From: Mucilaginibacter rubeus
GTDB lineage: Bacteria; Bacteroidota; Bacteroidia; Sphingobacteriales; Sphingobacteriaceae
Direction: 5' to 3'
NCBI RefSeq assembly: GCF_003286415.2
Contig: NZ_CP043450.1
Location: forward strand, 4,092,001 to 4,156,000
Length of the DNA stretch: 64,000 bases
A program made the position numbers and the translations under genes. A model generated the notes under the pieces. It was not told where the DNA came from. It ran no database searches and saw only the letters and a list, made by a program, of their open reading frames with translations. Positions within the stretch are counted from its first letter, which is position 1. The number at the start of each line of letters is the position of its first letter. Below are positions 17,680 to 25,569 of this stretch, piece after piece.

Positions 17680-18546
17680 ATGTCTAAAAGAAAGCAAGCT
17701 GATTTCCTGAAGTGGTTTGGCCCATTATTACATGCACTAAGAGATTTGGGTGGATCGGGAAAACCCCGCGAGGTTTCGGAAAAAATCGCACAGAATTTGA
17801 AGCTATCAGATTCTATCCTTGAACAAACCCTCAAATCCGGTGAATCAAAATTTCATAATCAGGTGGCATGGGCACGACAATATTTGGTGTGGGAGAAATT
17901 CCTGGATGATTCTCAAAGAGGAACGTGGTTATTGACGAAAAAGGGCTGGGAAAATGACGTTTCGGAATCCGATTCTCGACTAATATTTCAGAAATGGGTT
18001 AAAATCTATCAGGAAAGAAGAAAATCCAAGTCAACCACAGACATAATTGACGATGTTAATGAAATTGAACCTGAAATCATTGAACAAGATTATACTCCTA
18101 CATTACTGGAAATATTAAAAAAACTATCACCCAAAGGATTTGAACAGATTTGTGGCTTACTATTAAGAAAATCAGGTTTTGAACAAGTCACCATTACAGG
18201 ACGTTCAAACGATGGGGGTATAGATGGGGTTGGTATAATTGCCCTTAATGCGTTTGTAACTAATCGTGTATTATTTCAGTGTAAGCGGTACTCGACAACA
18301 CCGGTTAGCTCCAGCCACCTAAGGGATTTTCGAGGAGCTATGAGCGGCCGAGCTGAAAAGGGCATTGTAATAACAACAGGCCGTTTTTCGGAAGAAGCTA
18401 AAAGAGAAGCTTCCAGAGACGGAGTGGGTAACATTGAATTGGTAGACGGCGAGAAATTAGTTGAATTATTTCAAAAAATTGAACTGGGAGTTAAACCGCA
18501 GATAGTCTACGAAGTAGATTATTCCTTTTTCGAACCGTATTTATAA
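17680..18546 (+). CDS. Mrr-like restriction endonuclease (type IV candidate)
   Basis: 288 residues. The N-terminal 1-95 is a winged-helix Mrr_N domain (LKWFGPLLHALRDLGGSGKP ... GTWLLTKKGW). The C-terminal 145-265 is the Mrr catalytic domain with a PD-(D/E)xK variant: GGIDG with D182 and the strand LFQCKRY with Q200 and K202. Mrr enzymes cut DNA with modified bases. No methyltransferase or partner subunit is next to it, which fits a stand-alone type IV enzyme. By eye the gene is more AT-rich than its neighbours, consistent with horizontal transfer; this was not computed. Confidence 0.9.
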   Translation: MSKRKQADFLKWFGPLLHALRDLGGSGKPREVSEKIAQNLKLSDSILEQTLKSGESKFHNQVAWARQYLVWEKFLDDSQRGTWLLTKKGWENDVSESDSRLIFQKWVKIYQERRKSKSTTDIIDDVNEIEPEIIEQDYTPTLLEILKKLSPKGFEQICGLLLRKSGFEQVTITGRSNDGGIDGVGIIALNAFVTNRVLFQCKRYSTTPVSSSHLRDFRGAMSGRAEKGIVITTGRFSEEAKREASRDGVGNIELVDGEKLVELFQKIELGVKPQIVYEVDYSFFEPYL

Positions 18547-18547
18547 C

Positions 18548-18575
18548 AGCTCCCCCTTTAGGGGGTTGGGGGGCT
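18548..18575. repeat. G/C-run palindrome between convergent genes
   Basis: The segment AGCTCCCCCTTTAGGGGG continues TTGGGGGGCT. It is a compact hairpin of C-runs and G-runs between the converging Mrr and DD-peptidase stop codons. Such ctccccctttaggggg elements recur in Bacteroidota intergenic regions and may act as bidirectional terminators. Confidence 0.65.
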
Positions 18576-19987
18576 CACTTTAACTCATCCAACACCCTGA
18601 ACATTTTTTCCTTTATCCCCCGGCTCGATCCGCTGAAGTTATTGACCATGATAGAAAAACAAAGCTCTCGCCCGTTTTTGGTTTGATAACCGGCATAGCA
18701 CAACACATTGTTGATGCTTCCGCTTTTCATTTTTATATCGTTATAAATCGGCAAACTGGTATAAAAATCAGCAAACCAGCTTTCTTTTTTTGCCGATTGC
18801 AGGATACGGGCCAGCGTCAATGTAGTTACCTTATCACCCGGCGAAAGACCGCTGCCATCATAAATATTTAAACTCCGCGTATCTATCCCTCTTGCGGCCC
18901 AAAACTTTTGCACCTCATCAACGCCATTAGCAGTTGTTGGCTTCCGCCCCTGTTTCCAGGCAATGGTTTTGAGTAATTGCTCGGCATACAGGTTTATACT
19001 TTTCTGGTTAAGCCAGTAAACTATTTTGCTTAAAGCAGGTGAAGATATAGTCGCCAGATTTTTACTGATAACCGGTAATGGCAGATTCTTAGCGCTTAAT
19101 GTCGCCGCCGATTCCGGCTCATTGCTAATGATAATACCTAAGCTCCTGAGCGTATCATTAAGGCGTAAAGCAGCATCATAAGCAGCATCGGGCAGGGCTG
19201 CAGAAATACTTTTCTTTTCCTGATCAACGGCATAGCTGCCACGCAGGTACATTACTTTGCTGCCAATCGGCAGAAACGCGTAAGCGTTATCTCCCGAGCC
19301 TGATGAGCCGTTGATCAGTTCGCTTTTAAATGAGAGATAAGGCATTAGCGGAACAGTACGGGACACACCAACCGGGTTACCAACAACACCTGTACGCAGT
19401 TTAATATCAAACTGGTTTTCGCGCCAGCAAAGGCCGGATGTACCTGCTCCATAGTAATTGCCTATATCCTGCCAGATCCATCCTTCGGGGATAGATTGTG
19501 TTCCGAAAATACTGTCATCACCAATAATTCGGCCGGTAATTTTCTTAATGCCTGCCTTTCGCAAAGCATCGGCCATCAGAGCTAAAACATGCCCCTCTTT
19601 GGTTTGTTCATAGCGCCAGCTGCCCAGGGTTGGGTCGCCGGCACCTTTTATGATGACATCGCCGTTCAGGGTTCCATCGGCACCAATATCGCCGGTGTAA
19701 CCCAATTGCGTTTGATACTGAAAATCAGGACCTAAAACGTTAAAGGCCGTAATACTGGTAATAGTTTTTAACGTTGAAGCCGTAGCCAGGCCCATATTTG
19801 GATTGCCTGCAAACACCTGTTCGCCGGTTTTGGCATCAAGTACAGTTAACGATAGCGAAGCATAACTGCATTGGCTATCGGCCTGTAACCTGCCAAATGC
19901 ATTTGATATTTTTTGCTGAAGCGTTTGTGCCGCAACAGATCCTCCTATAAATAAAAAACTAACTAACAGTAACCGTTTCATCCTCAT
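18575..19987 (-). CDS. dacB: PBP4-type D-alanyl-D-alanine carboxypeptidase/endopeptidase
   Basis: A 470-residue periplasmic serine peptidase (S13 family) with a signal peptide (MRMKRLLLVSFLFIGGSVAAQ). The active-site motifs are STLK (ASTLKTITS, about residue 70), SxN as SIN in QKSINLYAEQLL, and KSG (IKMKSGSIN) in place of KTG. The PBP4 insert GDVIIKGAGDPTLGS is present. It trims peptidoglycan stem peptides or cleaves cross-links. It overlaps the 3' end of the permease gene by up to 29 bp, so the two are co-transcribed. Confidence 0.93.
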   Translation of the reverse strand: MRMKRLLLVSFLFIGGSVAAQTLQQKISNAFGRLQADSQCSYASLSLTVLDAKTGEQVFAGNPNMGLATASTLKTITSITAFNVLGPDFQYQTQLGYTGDIGADGTLNGDVIIKGAGDPTLGSWRYEQTKEGHVLALMADALRKAGIKKITGRIIGDDSIFGTQSIPEGWIWQDIGNYYGAGTSGLCWRENQFDIKLRTGVVGNPVGVSRTVPLMPYLSFKSELINGSSGSGDNAYAFLPIGSKVMYLRGSYAVDQEKKSISAALPDAAYDAALRLNDTLRSLGIIISNEPESAATLSAKNLPLPVISKNLATISSPALSKIVYWLNQKSINLYAEQLLKTIAWKQGRKPTTANGVDEVQKFWAARGIDTRSLNIYDGSGLSPGDKVTTLTLARILQSAKKESWFADFYTSLPIYNDIKMKSGSINNVLCYAGYQTKNGRELCFSIMVNNFSGSSRGIKEKMFRVLDELK

Positions 19988-21425
19988 TCTTAACGTTCCG
20001 CTGCGAAATATAATATAGCGGAATCCCTATCAATACAATTACAAGGCCATACAAAGCGAAATCCCGTTTGTAGGCAAACAACAATATACAAAACGCTACG
20101 CCCATAATAATATAAAGGGCGGGCAAAATTGGATAACCAATAGCTTTATAAGGGCGCTCGGCATTGGGCAGCTTAGCACGTAAAATAAATATGCCCAATA
20201 TGGTTAACACGTAAAATACTACTACTACAAATGAGATCATGTCAAGCAAATCGCCATATCTACCGCTAAGGCACAATAACGAAGCAACCACGCACTGGAT
20301 CCACAAACCAAACTGCGGCACGCCGAATTTATTGAGGTTACCGGTTTGCTTAAAAAACAATCCGTCTTTAGCCATAGTGTAATATACCCTTGCTCCTGAA
20401 AGGATCAAACCGTTGTTGCAACCAAACGTTGATATCATGATCATTACCGCAATTACATAAGTACCGATATTACCAAAAATAACGTGCGAAGCCGCCACAG
20501 CCACCCTGTCCTTATCGGCGACAGTAATTTCGTGTAATGATAGTACACCTGTATAAACTACGTTAGCCATTACATAAATAAAGGTTACAATGATAGTACC
20601 CCACATCATGCTTAAAGCAACATCGCGTTTTGGATTTTTCATTTCGCCGGCAACAAAGGTTACGCTGTTCCAGGCATCGCTGCTAAAGATTGAACCCACC
20701 ATGGCCGCTGCGATAGCGCCAAGGGCGGTACCTGTTGTGAGTGTAGTAATACTGCCGTCTTTATTCAGGTTATGTAAATCCCAGGCATTTGTCCAGTTGG
20801 CATGCCATATATCTGCCTTGAAAGCGAATAATCCAAAAACTATCAGACCGAAAAGACTAATCAACTTTGTTAAGGTGAACACGGTTTGAATCACCTTACC
20901 ACCCTTCACACCCCGGGTATTTACATAAGTTAAAATAATGATCAGTATAATAGATACCACCTGCGCGGCACTTATGGTAAAAAATTTCGGATCGCCGGTT
21001 GATGTTGCCCCGGTTTGCAATTTCCATAATATATTGTCTTCACTAAAAGCCGGGATCAAATAAGCCGTAAATTTACTGAAAGCCACCCCTACCGCGGCGA
21101 TAGTCCCGGTTTGGATTACCGCGAAAAAACTCCATCCATATAAAAAAGCGATAAGCTTATTGTAGGCCTCTTTTAAATAAACATACTGGCCTCCTGCTTT
21201 TGGGTACATACCACTCAATTCACCATAACTCAGAGCGGCAGTAAGGGTCATGAAGCCTGTAAGAAGCCATATTGCTATGAGCCAGCCGGCCGAGCCCACG
21301 TTACGGGTAATATCTGCACTAACAATAAAAATACCTGAGCCTATCATGGAGCCTGATACCAGCATGGTACCATCCAGCAGGCTAAGCTCATGTTTCATTT
21401 TGGGTTGCGATGAGTTTTTCGCCAT
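19959..21425 (-). CDS. APC-superfamily amino acid permease
   Basis: 488 residues with about 12 hydrophobic segments. The first membrane segment carries the APC unwound-helix motif GSMIGSGIFIV and is followed by the usual ELSGMYPKAGGQYVYLKEAY loop. The C-terminus is cytoplasmic and acidic (NEDETVTVS). The protein resembles the LAT/YjeH-like branch; substrate cannot be told. It is followed directly by the overlapping DD-peptidase gene, which might hint at uptake of released amino acids, though this is only a guess. Confidence 0.92.
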   Translation of the reverse strand: MAKNSSQPKMKHELSLLDGTMLVSGSMIGSGIFIVSADITRNVGSAGWLIAIWLLTGFMTLTAALSYGELSGMYPKAGGQYVYLKEAYNKLIAFLYGWSFFAVIQTGTIAAVGVAFSKFTAYLIPAFSEDNILWKLQTGATSTGDPKFFTISAAQVVSIILIIILTYVNTRGVKGGKVIQTVFTLTKLISLFGLIVFGLFAFKADIWHANWTNAWDLHNLNKDGSITTLTTGTALGAIAAAMVGSIFSSDAWNSVTFVAGEMKNPKRDVALSMMWGTIIVTFIYVMANVVYTGVLSLHEITVADKDRVAVAASHVIFGNIGTYVIAVMIMISTFGCNNGLILSGARVYYTMAKDGLFFKQTGNLNKFGVPQFGLWIQCVVASLLCLSGRYGDLLDMISFVVVVFYVLTILGIFILRAKLPNAERPYKAIGYPILPALYIIMGVAFCILLFAYKRDFALYGLVIVLIGIPLYYISQRNVKNEDETVTVS

Positions 21426-21432
21426 ATATAAT

Positions 21433-21453
21433 TTTAGAGTTTAAATCTCTAAA
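21433..21453. promoter_or_regulatory. Inverted repeat just upstream of the permease start
   Basis: TTTAGAG and CTCTAAA form perfect 7-bp arms with a 7-nt spacer, 7 bp before the permease ATG on the minus strand. It could be an operator or a 5' UTR hairpin. No cognate regulator is known. Confidence 0.4.
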
Positions 21454-21533
21454 CTATTCAAAAACTTTAATATTAAGGATCACTATTGTAAATAAATAAA
21501 ATTACTATTTTGCAATACCAATTATTATTTACA

Positions 21534-21557
21534 CACTGTGTAAAAACCAACACAGTG
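21534..21557. promoter_or_regulatory. Inverted repeat upstream of hppA
   Basis: CACTGTGT and ACACAGTG are perfect 8-bp complements around an 8-nt A-rich loop, 26 bp before the pyrophosphatase ATG. It may be an operator or a 5' UTR stem-loop. Confidence 0.5.
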
Positions 21558-21583
21558 CCTACTTACTAAACCAAATTTGTGAT

Positions 21584-23827
21584 ATGGATTTTCTGAACAA
21601 TTACTTAATTTATTTAATTCCTGTTTTTGGACTTATCGGGATCCTTGTTATGGCAATTAAAGCCGCCTGGGTTACCAAACAAAACGCCGGCGACGGCGAC
21701 ATGGCTACACTGGCCGGTTACATTGCAGATGGTGCTATGGCCTTTTTACGTGCCGAGTGGAAAATACTTGGAGGCTTTGTTGCCGTTGCCGGTATTTTAC
21801 TGGCATGGTCGGGTACAACAGTTGCTACATCAAGCCCGGTTATAGCTATCTCTTTTGTGATTGGCGCGTTTTTATCGGCATTTGCCGGTTACCTGGGGAT
21901 GCGTATTGCTACAAAAGCTAACGTACGAACTACACAGGCTGCCCGTACCAGCCTGGCGCAAGCGTTAAAAGTATCATTTACCGGCGGAACAGTAATGGGC
22001 CTTGGCGTTGCCGGTTTGGCTATCATTGGTTTAGGGTCGCTGTTTATTGTTTTTTACCAGGTTTATGTAGTTAAGGTAACAGGTAGCACCGTTAACGGCG
22101 AGGCCATGGCAAAAGCGCTTGATGTTTTAGCCGGCTTTTCGTTAGGTGCAGAATCTATAGCGCTGTTTGCACGTGTTGGCGGCGGCATATATACCAAAGC
22201 GGCCGACGTAGGTGCCGACCTTGTAGGTAAAGTTGAGGCAGGCATCCCTGAGGATGATGTTCGTAACCCCGCTACCATTGCCGATAACGTGGGTGATAAC
22301 GTGGGCGACGTTGCCGGTATGGGTGCCGACCTTTTTGGCTCCTATGTGGCTACCATGCTTGCTACCATGGTATTGGGCCGCGAAATTGTATCTCACGATA
22401 ATTTTGGAGGGATAGCACCGGTTTTATTACCGATGGTAATTGCAGGCCTTGGTCTGATATTCTCAATTGTTGGTGCCGCTATGGTGAAAATCAAATCAGA
22501 AACCGATAGTGTGCAAAACGCGTTGAATATAGGCAACTGGGCATCTATTGTGCTAACTGCTATCGCTACTTATTTTGTTGTGCAGTGGATGCTGCCATCT
22601 GGTGATTTTCACATGGTACGTGATGAAGTTAATGGCGTTGTAAAAGCAACAGTAATACCTTTCACTAAAAATGGTGTTTTTGGCGCAATTGTGGTTGGTC
22701 TTGTGGTAGGTACCTTAATGTCTATTATTACCGAGTATTATACGGCTATGGGGAAACGCCCGGTGCTAAGCATTATCAGGCAATCTTCAACCGGGCATGC
22801 TACAAATATTATTGGTGGATTATCAGTAGGCATGGAATCAACCGTACTTCCTATTCTTGTTTTGGCATCAGGTATTTATGGCTCGTATTATTTTGCCGGT
22901 TTATACGGTGTTGCTATTGCCGCTGCAGGCATGATGGCAACCACTGCTATGCAACTGGCTATTGACGCATTTGGACCAATTGCGGATAATGCCGGAGGTA
23001 TAGCTGAAATGAGCCGTCTGCCCGAAGAAGTTCGTCACCGTACCGATAACCTTGATGCTGTGGGCAATACTACAGCCGCTACAGGCAAGGGCTTCGCTAT
23101 TGCTTCAGCAGCATTAACTTCGCTGGCGTTATTCGCTGCCTTTGTGGGTGTTGCAGGCATTGAGCATATTGATATTTACAAAGCAGATGTACTGGCTGGT
23201 TTATTTGTTGGCGGAATGATCCCTTTCATATTTTCGGCCCTGTGTATTTCGGCGGTAGGCCGTGCGGCCATGGCTATGGTGGAAGAAGTTAGGCGTCAGT
23301 TCCGCGAGATACCAGGCATTATGGAATATAAAGCCAAACCCGAGTATGAGAAATGCGTAGCCATATCAACCAAAGCGTCTATCCGCGAAATGGTGGCGCC
23401 GGGTTTAATAGCCCTGATCACTCCTGTTATTATCGGCTTTGCATTTGGCCCCGAAGTATTGGGCGGCCTGCTTGCGGGCGTTACGGTATCGGGCGTACTG
23501 ATGGGTATTTTCCAAAGCAACGCCGGTGGCGCGTGGGATAACGCTAAAAAATCATTTGAGAAAGGCTGCGATATTAACGGCGAGATCTTTTACAAAAAAT
23601 CTGAACCGCATAAAGCATCAGTAACCGGTGATACCGTGGGTGATCCGTTTAAAGATACTTCTGGCCCATCGATGAACATTTTGATCAAGTTAATGTCGAT
23701 TGTTTCATTGGTTATCGCACCTCACCTTAACAGCCATCAAACTGCAACCGCCGCCAGGGTTCAAAAGGAGATGAATAAACAACCTATGAGCATTCATATG
23801 GTTGTTAAAGCAGAGAAAAGTGTTTAA
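21584..23827 (+). CDS. hppA: Ion-translocating membrane pyrophosphatase, K+-dependent type
   Basis: A 747-residue integral membrane protein with about 16 membrane segments that couples PPi hydrolysis to Na+ and/or H+ export. Substrate-site motifs are intact: DVGADLVGKVE, IPEDDVRNPATIADNVGDNV and GDVAGMGADLFGSY, plus the C-terminal GGAWDNAKK and DTVGDPFKDTSGPS. The GNTTAATGKG segment has Ala and Gly at the two positions that are Lys and Thr in K+-independent enzymes, so it belongs to the K+-dependent class. Whether it pumps Na+, H+ or both cannot be read by eye. It is monocistronic and ends at a strong terminator. Confidence 0.96.
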   Translation: MDFLNNYLIYLIPVFGLIGILVMAIKAAWVTKQNAGDGDMATLAGYIADGAMAFLRAEWKILGGFVAVAGILLAWSGTTVATSSPVIAISFVIGAFLSAFAGYLGMRIATKANVRTTQAARTSLAQALKVSFTGGTVMGLGVAGLAIIGLGSLFIVFYQVYVVKVTGSTVNGEAMAKALDVLAGFSLGAESIALFARVGGGIYTKAADVGADLVGKVEAGIPEDDVRNPATIADNVGDNVGDVAGMGADLFGSYVATMLATMVLGREIVSHDNFGGIAPVLLPMVIAGLGLIFSIVGAAMVKIKSETDSVQNALNIGNWASIVLTAIATYFVVQWMLPSGDFHMVRDEVNGVVKATVIPFTKNGVFGAIVVGLVVGTLMSIITEYYTAMGKRPVLSIIRQSSTGHATNIIGGLSVGMESTVLPILVLASGIYGSYYFAGLYGVAIAAAGMMATTAMQLAIDAFGPIADNAGGIAEMSRLPEEVRHRTDNLDAVGNTTAATGKGFAIASAALTSLALFAAFVGVAGIEHIDIYKADVLAGLFVGGMIPFIFSALCISAVGRAAMAMVEEVRRQFREIPGIMEYKAKPEYEKCVAISTKASIREMVAPGLIALITPVIIGFAFGPEVLGGLLAGVTVSGVLMGIFQSNAGGAWDNAKKSFEKGCDINGEIFYKKSEPHKASVTGDTVGDPFKDTSGPSMNILIKLMSIVSLVIAPHLNSHQTATAARVQKEMNKQPMSIHMVVKAEKSV

Positions 23828-23850
23828 TAGTTTTTATATCTAATGAGAAG

Positions 23851-23876
23851 AGCCGCCTGTTAAGGGCGGCTTTTTT
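23851..23876 (+). terminator. Rho-independent terminator of hppA
   Basis: AGCCGCC and GGCGGCT form a 7-bp GC-rich stem with a 7-nt loop, followed by TTTTTT. It begins 24 bp after the hppA stop codon. Confidence 0.93.
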
Positions 23877-23881
23877 GTTAT

Positions 23882-23930
23882 TGTCTGAACCGGGATTTAT
23901 GGGATTTGCCGGATTATTGGATTTACAGAT
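23882..23930. repeat. Single-arm copy of the TGTCTGAA repeat family
   Basis: TGTCTGAACCGGGATTTATG continues with GGATTT-like periodic units. The head matches both ends of the palindromic elements at 25452-25562 and 61654-61784. No inverted partner is seen here, so it is a partial or degenerate copy. Confidence 0.6.
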
Positions 23931-23980
23931 TACATTTTATGTTTCGTGTTAGGGATTGCAAAATCAGTGCTGTTCTCCAA

Positions 23981-24075
23981 CGTCATTGCGAGGTACGAAG
24001 CAATCCCCTATTGGTAGAGTCGCTATGCAGGGCTGCTCTGTAAAGTTCGCGATTGCTTCGTACCTCGCAATGACG
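23981..24075. repeat. Palindromic intergenic repeat, family A copy 1
   Basis: Perfect 25-bp inverted arms lie at 23981-24005 (starting CGTCATTGCGAGGTACG) and 24051-24075, with a 45-bp centre. The same arm core (TCATTGCGAGG..ACGAAGCAATC) bounds the element at 45671-45762. The size and structure suggest a non-autonomous, REP/MITE-like element. Confidence 0.85.
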
Positions 24076-24131
24076 CGGCGAAACAGCATTTTTTTCAAAT
24101 AAATTTCCGCAACCGATTAATTGCGTATATA

Positions 24132-24153
24132 TTTGCAATCAAACGATTGCAAA
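24132..24153. promoter_or_regulatory. Candidate ArsR-family operator
   Basis: TTTGCAATC and GATTGCAAA are perfect 9-bp arms around AAAC. The palindrome ends 9 bp before the ArsR start codon, where a repressor would block transcription initiation. Autoregulation is inferred from this position and the usual behaviour of the family. Confidence 0.7.
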
Positions 24154-24162
24154 ATTGATTTT

Positions 24163-24483
24163 ATGAGAAGAGATGTATTCCAGGCCATTGCCGATCCTAC
24201 CCGCCGGGCCATCATTAGTTTGCTGGCCTTACAGGCCATGACGCCCAATGCCATTGCCGAACATTTTCAGAGCAGCAGACAAGCTGTATCCAAACATATC
24301 CAAATCCTGAGCGAATGCCAGCTGGTTAGTCAAAAACAAACCGGCCGCGAAATTTATTATCATTTTAATGCTCAAAAAATGAAAGAGGTGGATGTTTGGA
24401 TGGATCAGTTCCGCACCCTGTGGGAAACCCGTTTTAGCCAATTAGATAATGTATTACAAAACCTAAAAAACAAACAGTCATGA
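24163..24483 (+). CDS. ArsR-family transcriptional regulator (SRPBCC-linked type)
   Basis: 106 residues starting at MRRDVFQAIADPTRRAIISL, the classic N-terminus of ArsR regulators paired with SRPBCC proteins; the frame extends upstream through the palindromic operator and that extension is unlikely. The winged helix is NAIAEHFQSSRQAVSKHIQI and the wing QKQTGREIYYHF. There are no metal-binding cysteines, as is usual in this branch. The stop overlaps the next start by four bases (ATGA), which couples their translation. Confidence 0.92.
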   Translation: MRRDVFQAIADPTRRAIISLLALQAMTPNAIAEHFQSSRQAVSKHIQILSECQLVSQKQTGREIYYHFNAQKMKEVDVWMDQFRTLWETRFSQLDNVLQNLKNKQS

Positions 24484-25448
24484 CAAAAAACGAAGCCGTA
24501 TTTACCAAAGACCTGCAAAACAAAAAGCTAAATGTAATTAGGACTTTTGACGCACCGATTAACTTAGTATGGCAGGCATGGACAGAAAGCGAGATCCTTG
24601 ACCAATGGTGGGCACCTAAACCCTATCGTGCCGAAACCAAAACTATGGATTTCAGGGAAGGTGGTTATTGGCTGTAGCAGATGATTGGCCCTGAACATAC
24701 GGAACATCCAACATGGTGTAAGGAAGAATTCAAAACTATTGTAGTTCCTGAAAAAATAGCCAACGCGGTTTCATTTTGTGACGAAAACGGTGTAACAAAC
24801 ACCAACTTCCCCGTCATGAACTGGGAAAAAAATTTTACCGGCGAGGGTGAACATACCACCGTTAACATCGATATCTATTTTGATAAAGTAGAGGATATGC
24901 AAACTATTGTTGGTATGGGCTTCCAGGAAGGTTTCACCGCCGGTTTAAGCAACCTGGATCATTACCTGAGCACCGCTTTCAAGATCAGGAAAGAACTCAA
25001 AACAAGCAACGCCGCAAGGGTCACCACTTATCTAAACTTTCCGGGTAATACCGAAGAAGCTTTCATGTTTTACAAAGAGGTTTTTAAAGGCGAATTTACC
25101 GGCAAAAAGCTTACCCGTTTTAGTGATATAGAGCTGCCTCCCGAGGTTCAGATGAACGAAGCCGATAAAAAGCTGATCATACATGCGGAGCTTACCATTA
25201 TGGGAGGGCATGTACTTATGGCGACAGACGCGCCGGAAAGCATGGGTTTTAAACTGCATACCGGTAATAATATGCATATCAACGTGGAACCCGAAAGCCG
25301 CGAGGAAACAGAACGCCTGTTCAATGAACTTTCGGCCGAAGGAAAGGTAAGCATGCCGTTGCGGGATATGTTCTTTGGAGCGTACTTCGCAGAGTTTACG
25401 GATAAGTATGGTATTAACTGGATGCTGAATTACCAGACAAAGGAATAA
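24480..25448 (+). pseudogene. SRPBCC (AHSA1) - VOC (PhnB-like) fusion interrupted by an in-frame TAG
   Basis: One continuous frame of 322 codons is broken only by TAG at 24675-24677. The first part (1-65) is the START of an AHSA1-type SRPBCC domain (VIRTFDAPINLVWQAWTESE ... FREGGYWL). The frame resumes at once with QMIGPEHTEHPTWCKEEFKT, completing that domain to about residue 165. A PhnB-like VOC domain follows (TTYLNFPGNTEEAFMFYKEV ... KYGINWMLNY). Relatives usually have an aromatic residue, as in WLYAMVGP, at the stop, so TAG looks like a point or double-indel mutation. ATG at 24681, one codon later, could allow re-initiation of a shortened product. Read-through or sequencing error are the alternatives. 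Confidence 0.8.
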
Positions 25449-25451
25449 GAC

Positions 25452-25562
25452 TGTCTGAATCAGAATTTACAGAATTTAAGAATTTTCAGAATAGAAATAC
25501 TCAAATATCTGAATGAGGCTAATTCTGTTAATTTAAAAATTCTGTAAATTCTGATTCAGACA
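25452..25562. repeat. Palindromic TGTCTGAA-family repeat between convergent genes
   Basis: Perfect 26-bp inverted arms lie at 25452-25477 (starting TGTCTGAATCAGAATTTAC) and 25537-25562. Periodic GAATTT units fill the inside. A T-run follows the right arm. It fills almost the whole gap between two converging stop codons and could act as a bidirectional terminator. Confidence 0.85.
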
Positions 25563-25569
25563 ATTTTTT

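Noticed and set aside
24480..24677. A separate 65-residue SRPBCC gene, with 24681-25448 as an independent VOC gene
   Set aside because: Both parts share one frame, the SRPBCC domain is split mid-fold by a single TAG, and the second part starts inside that domain. They are one broken fusion gene.
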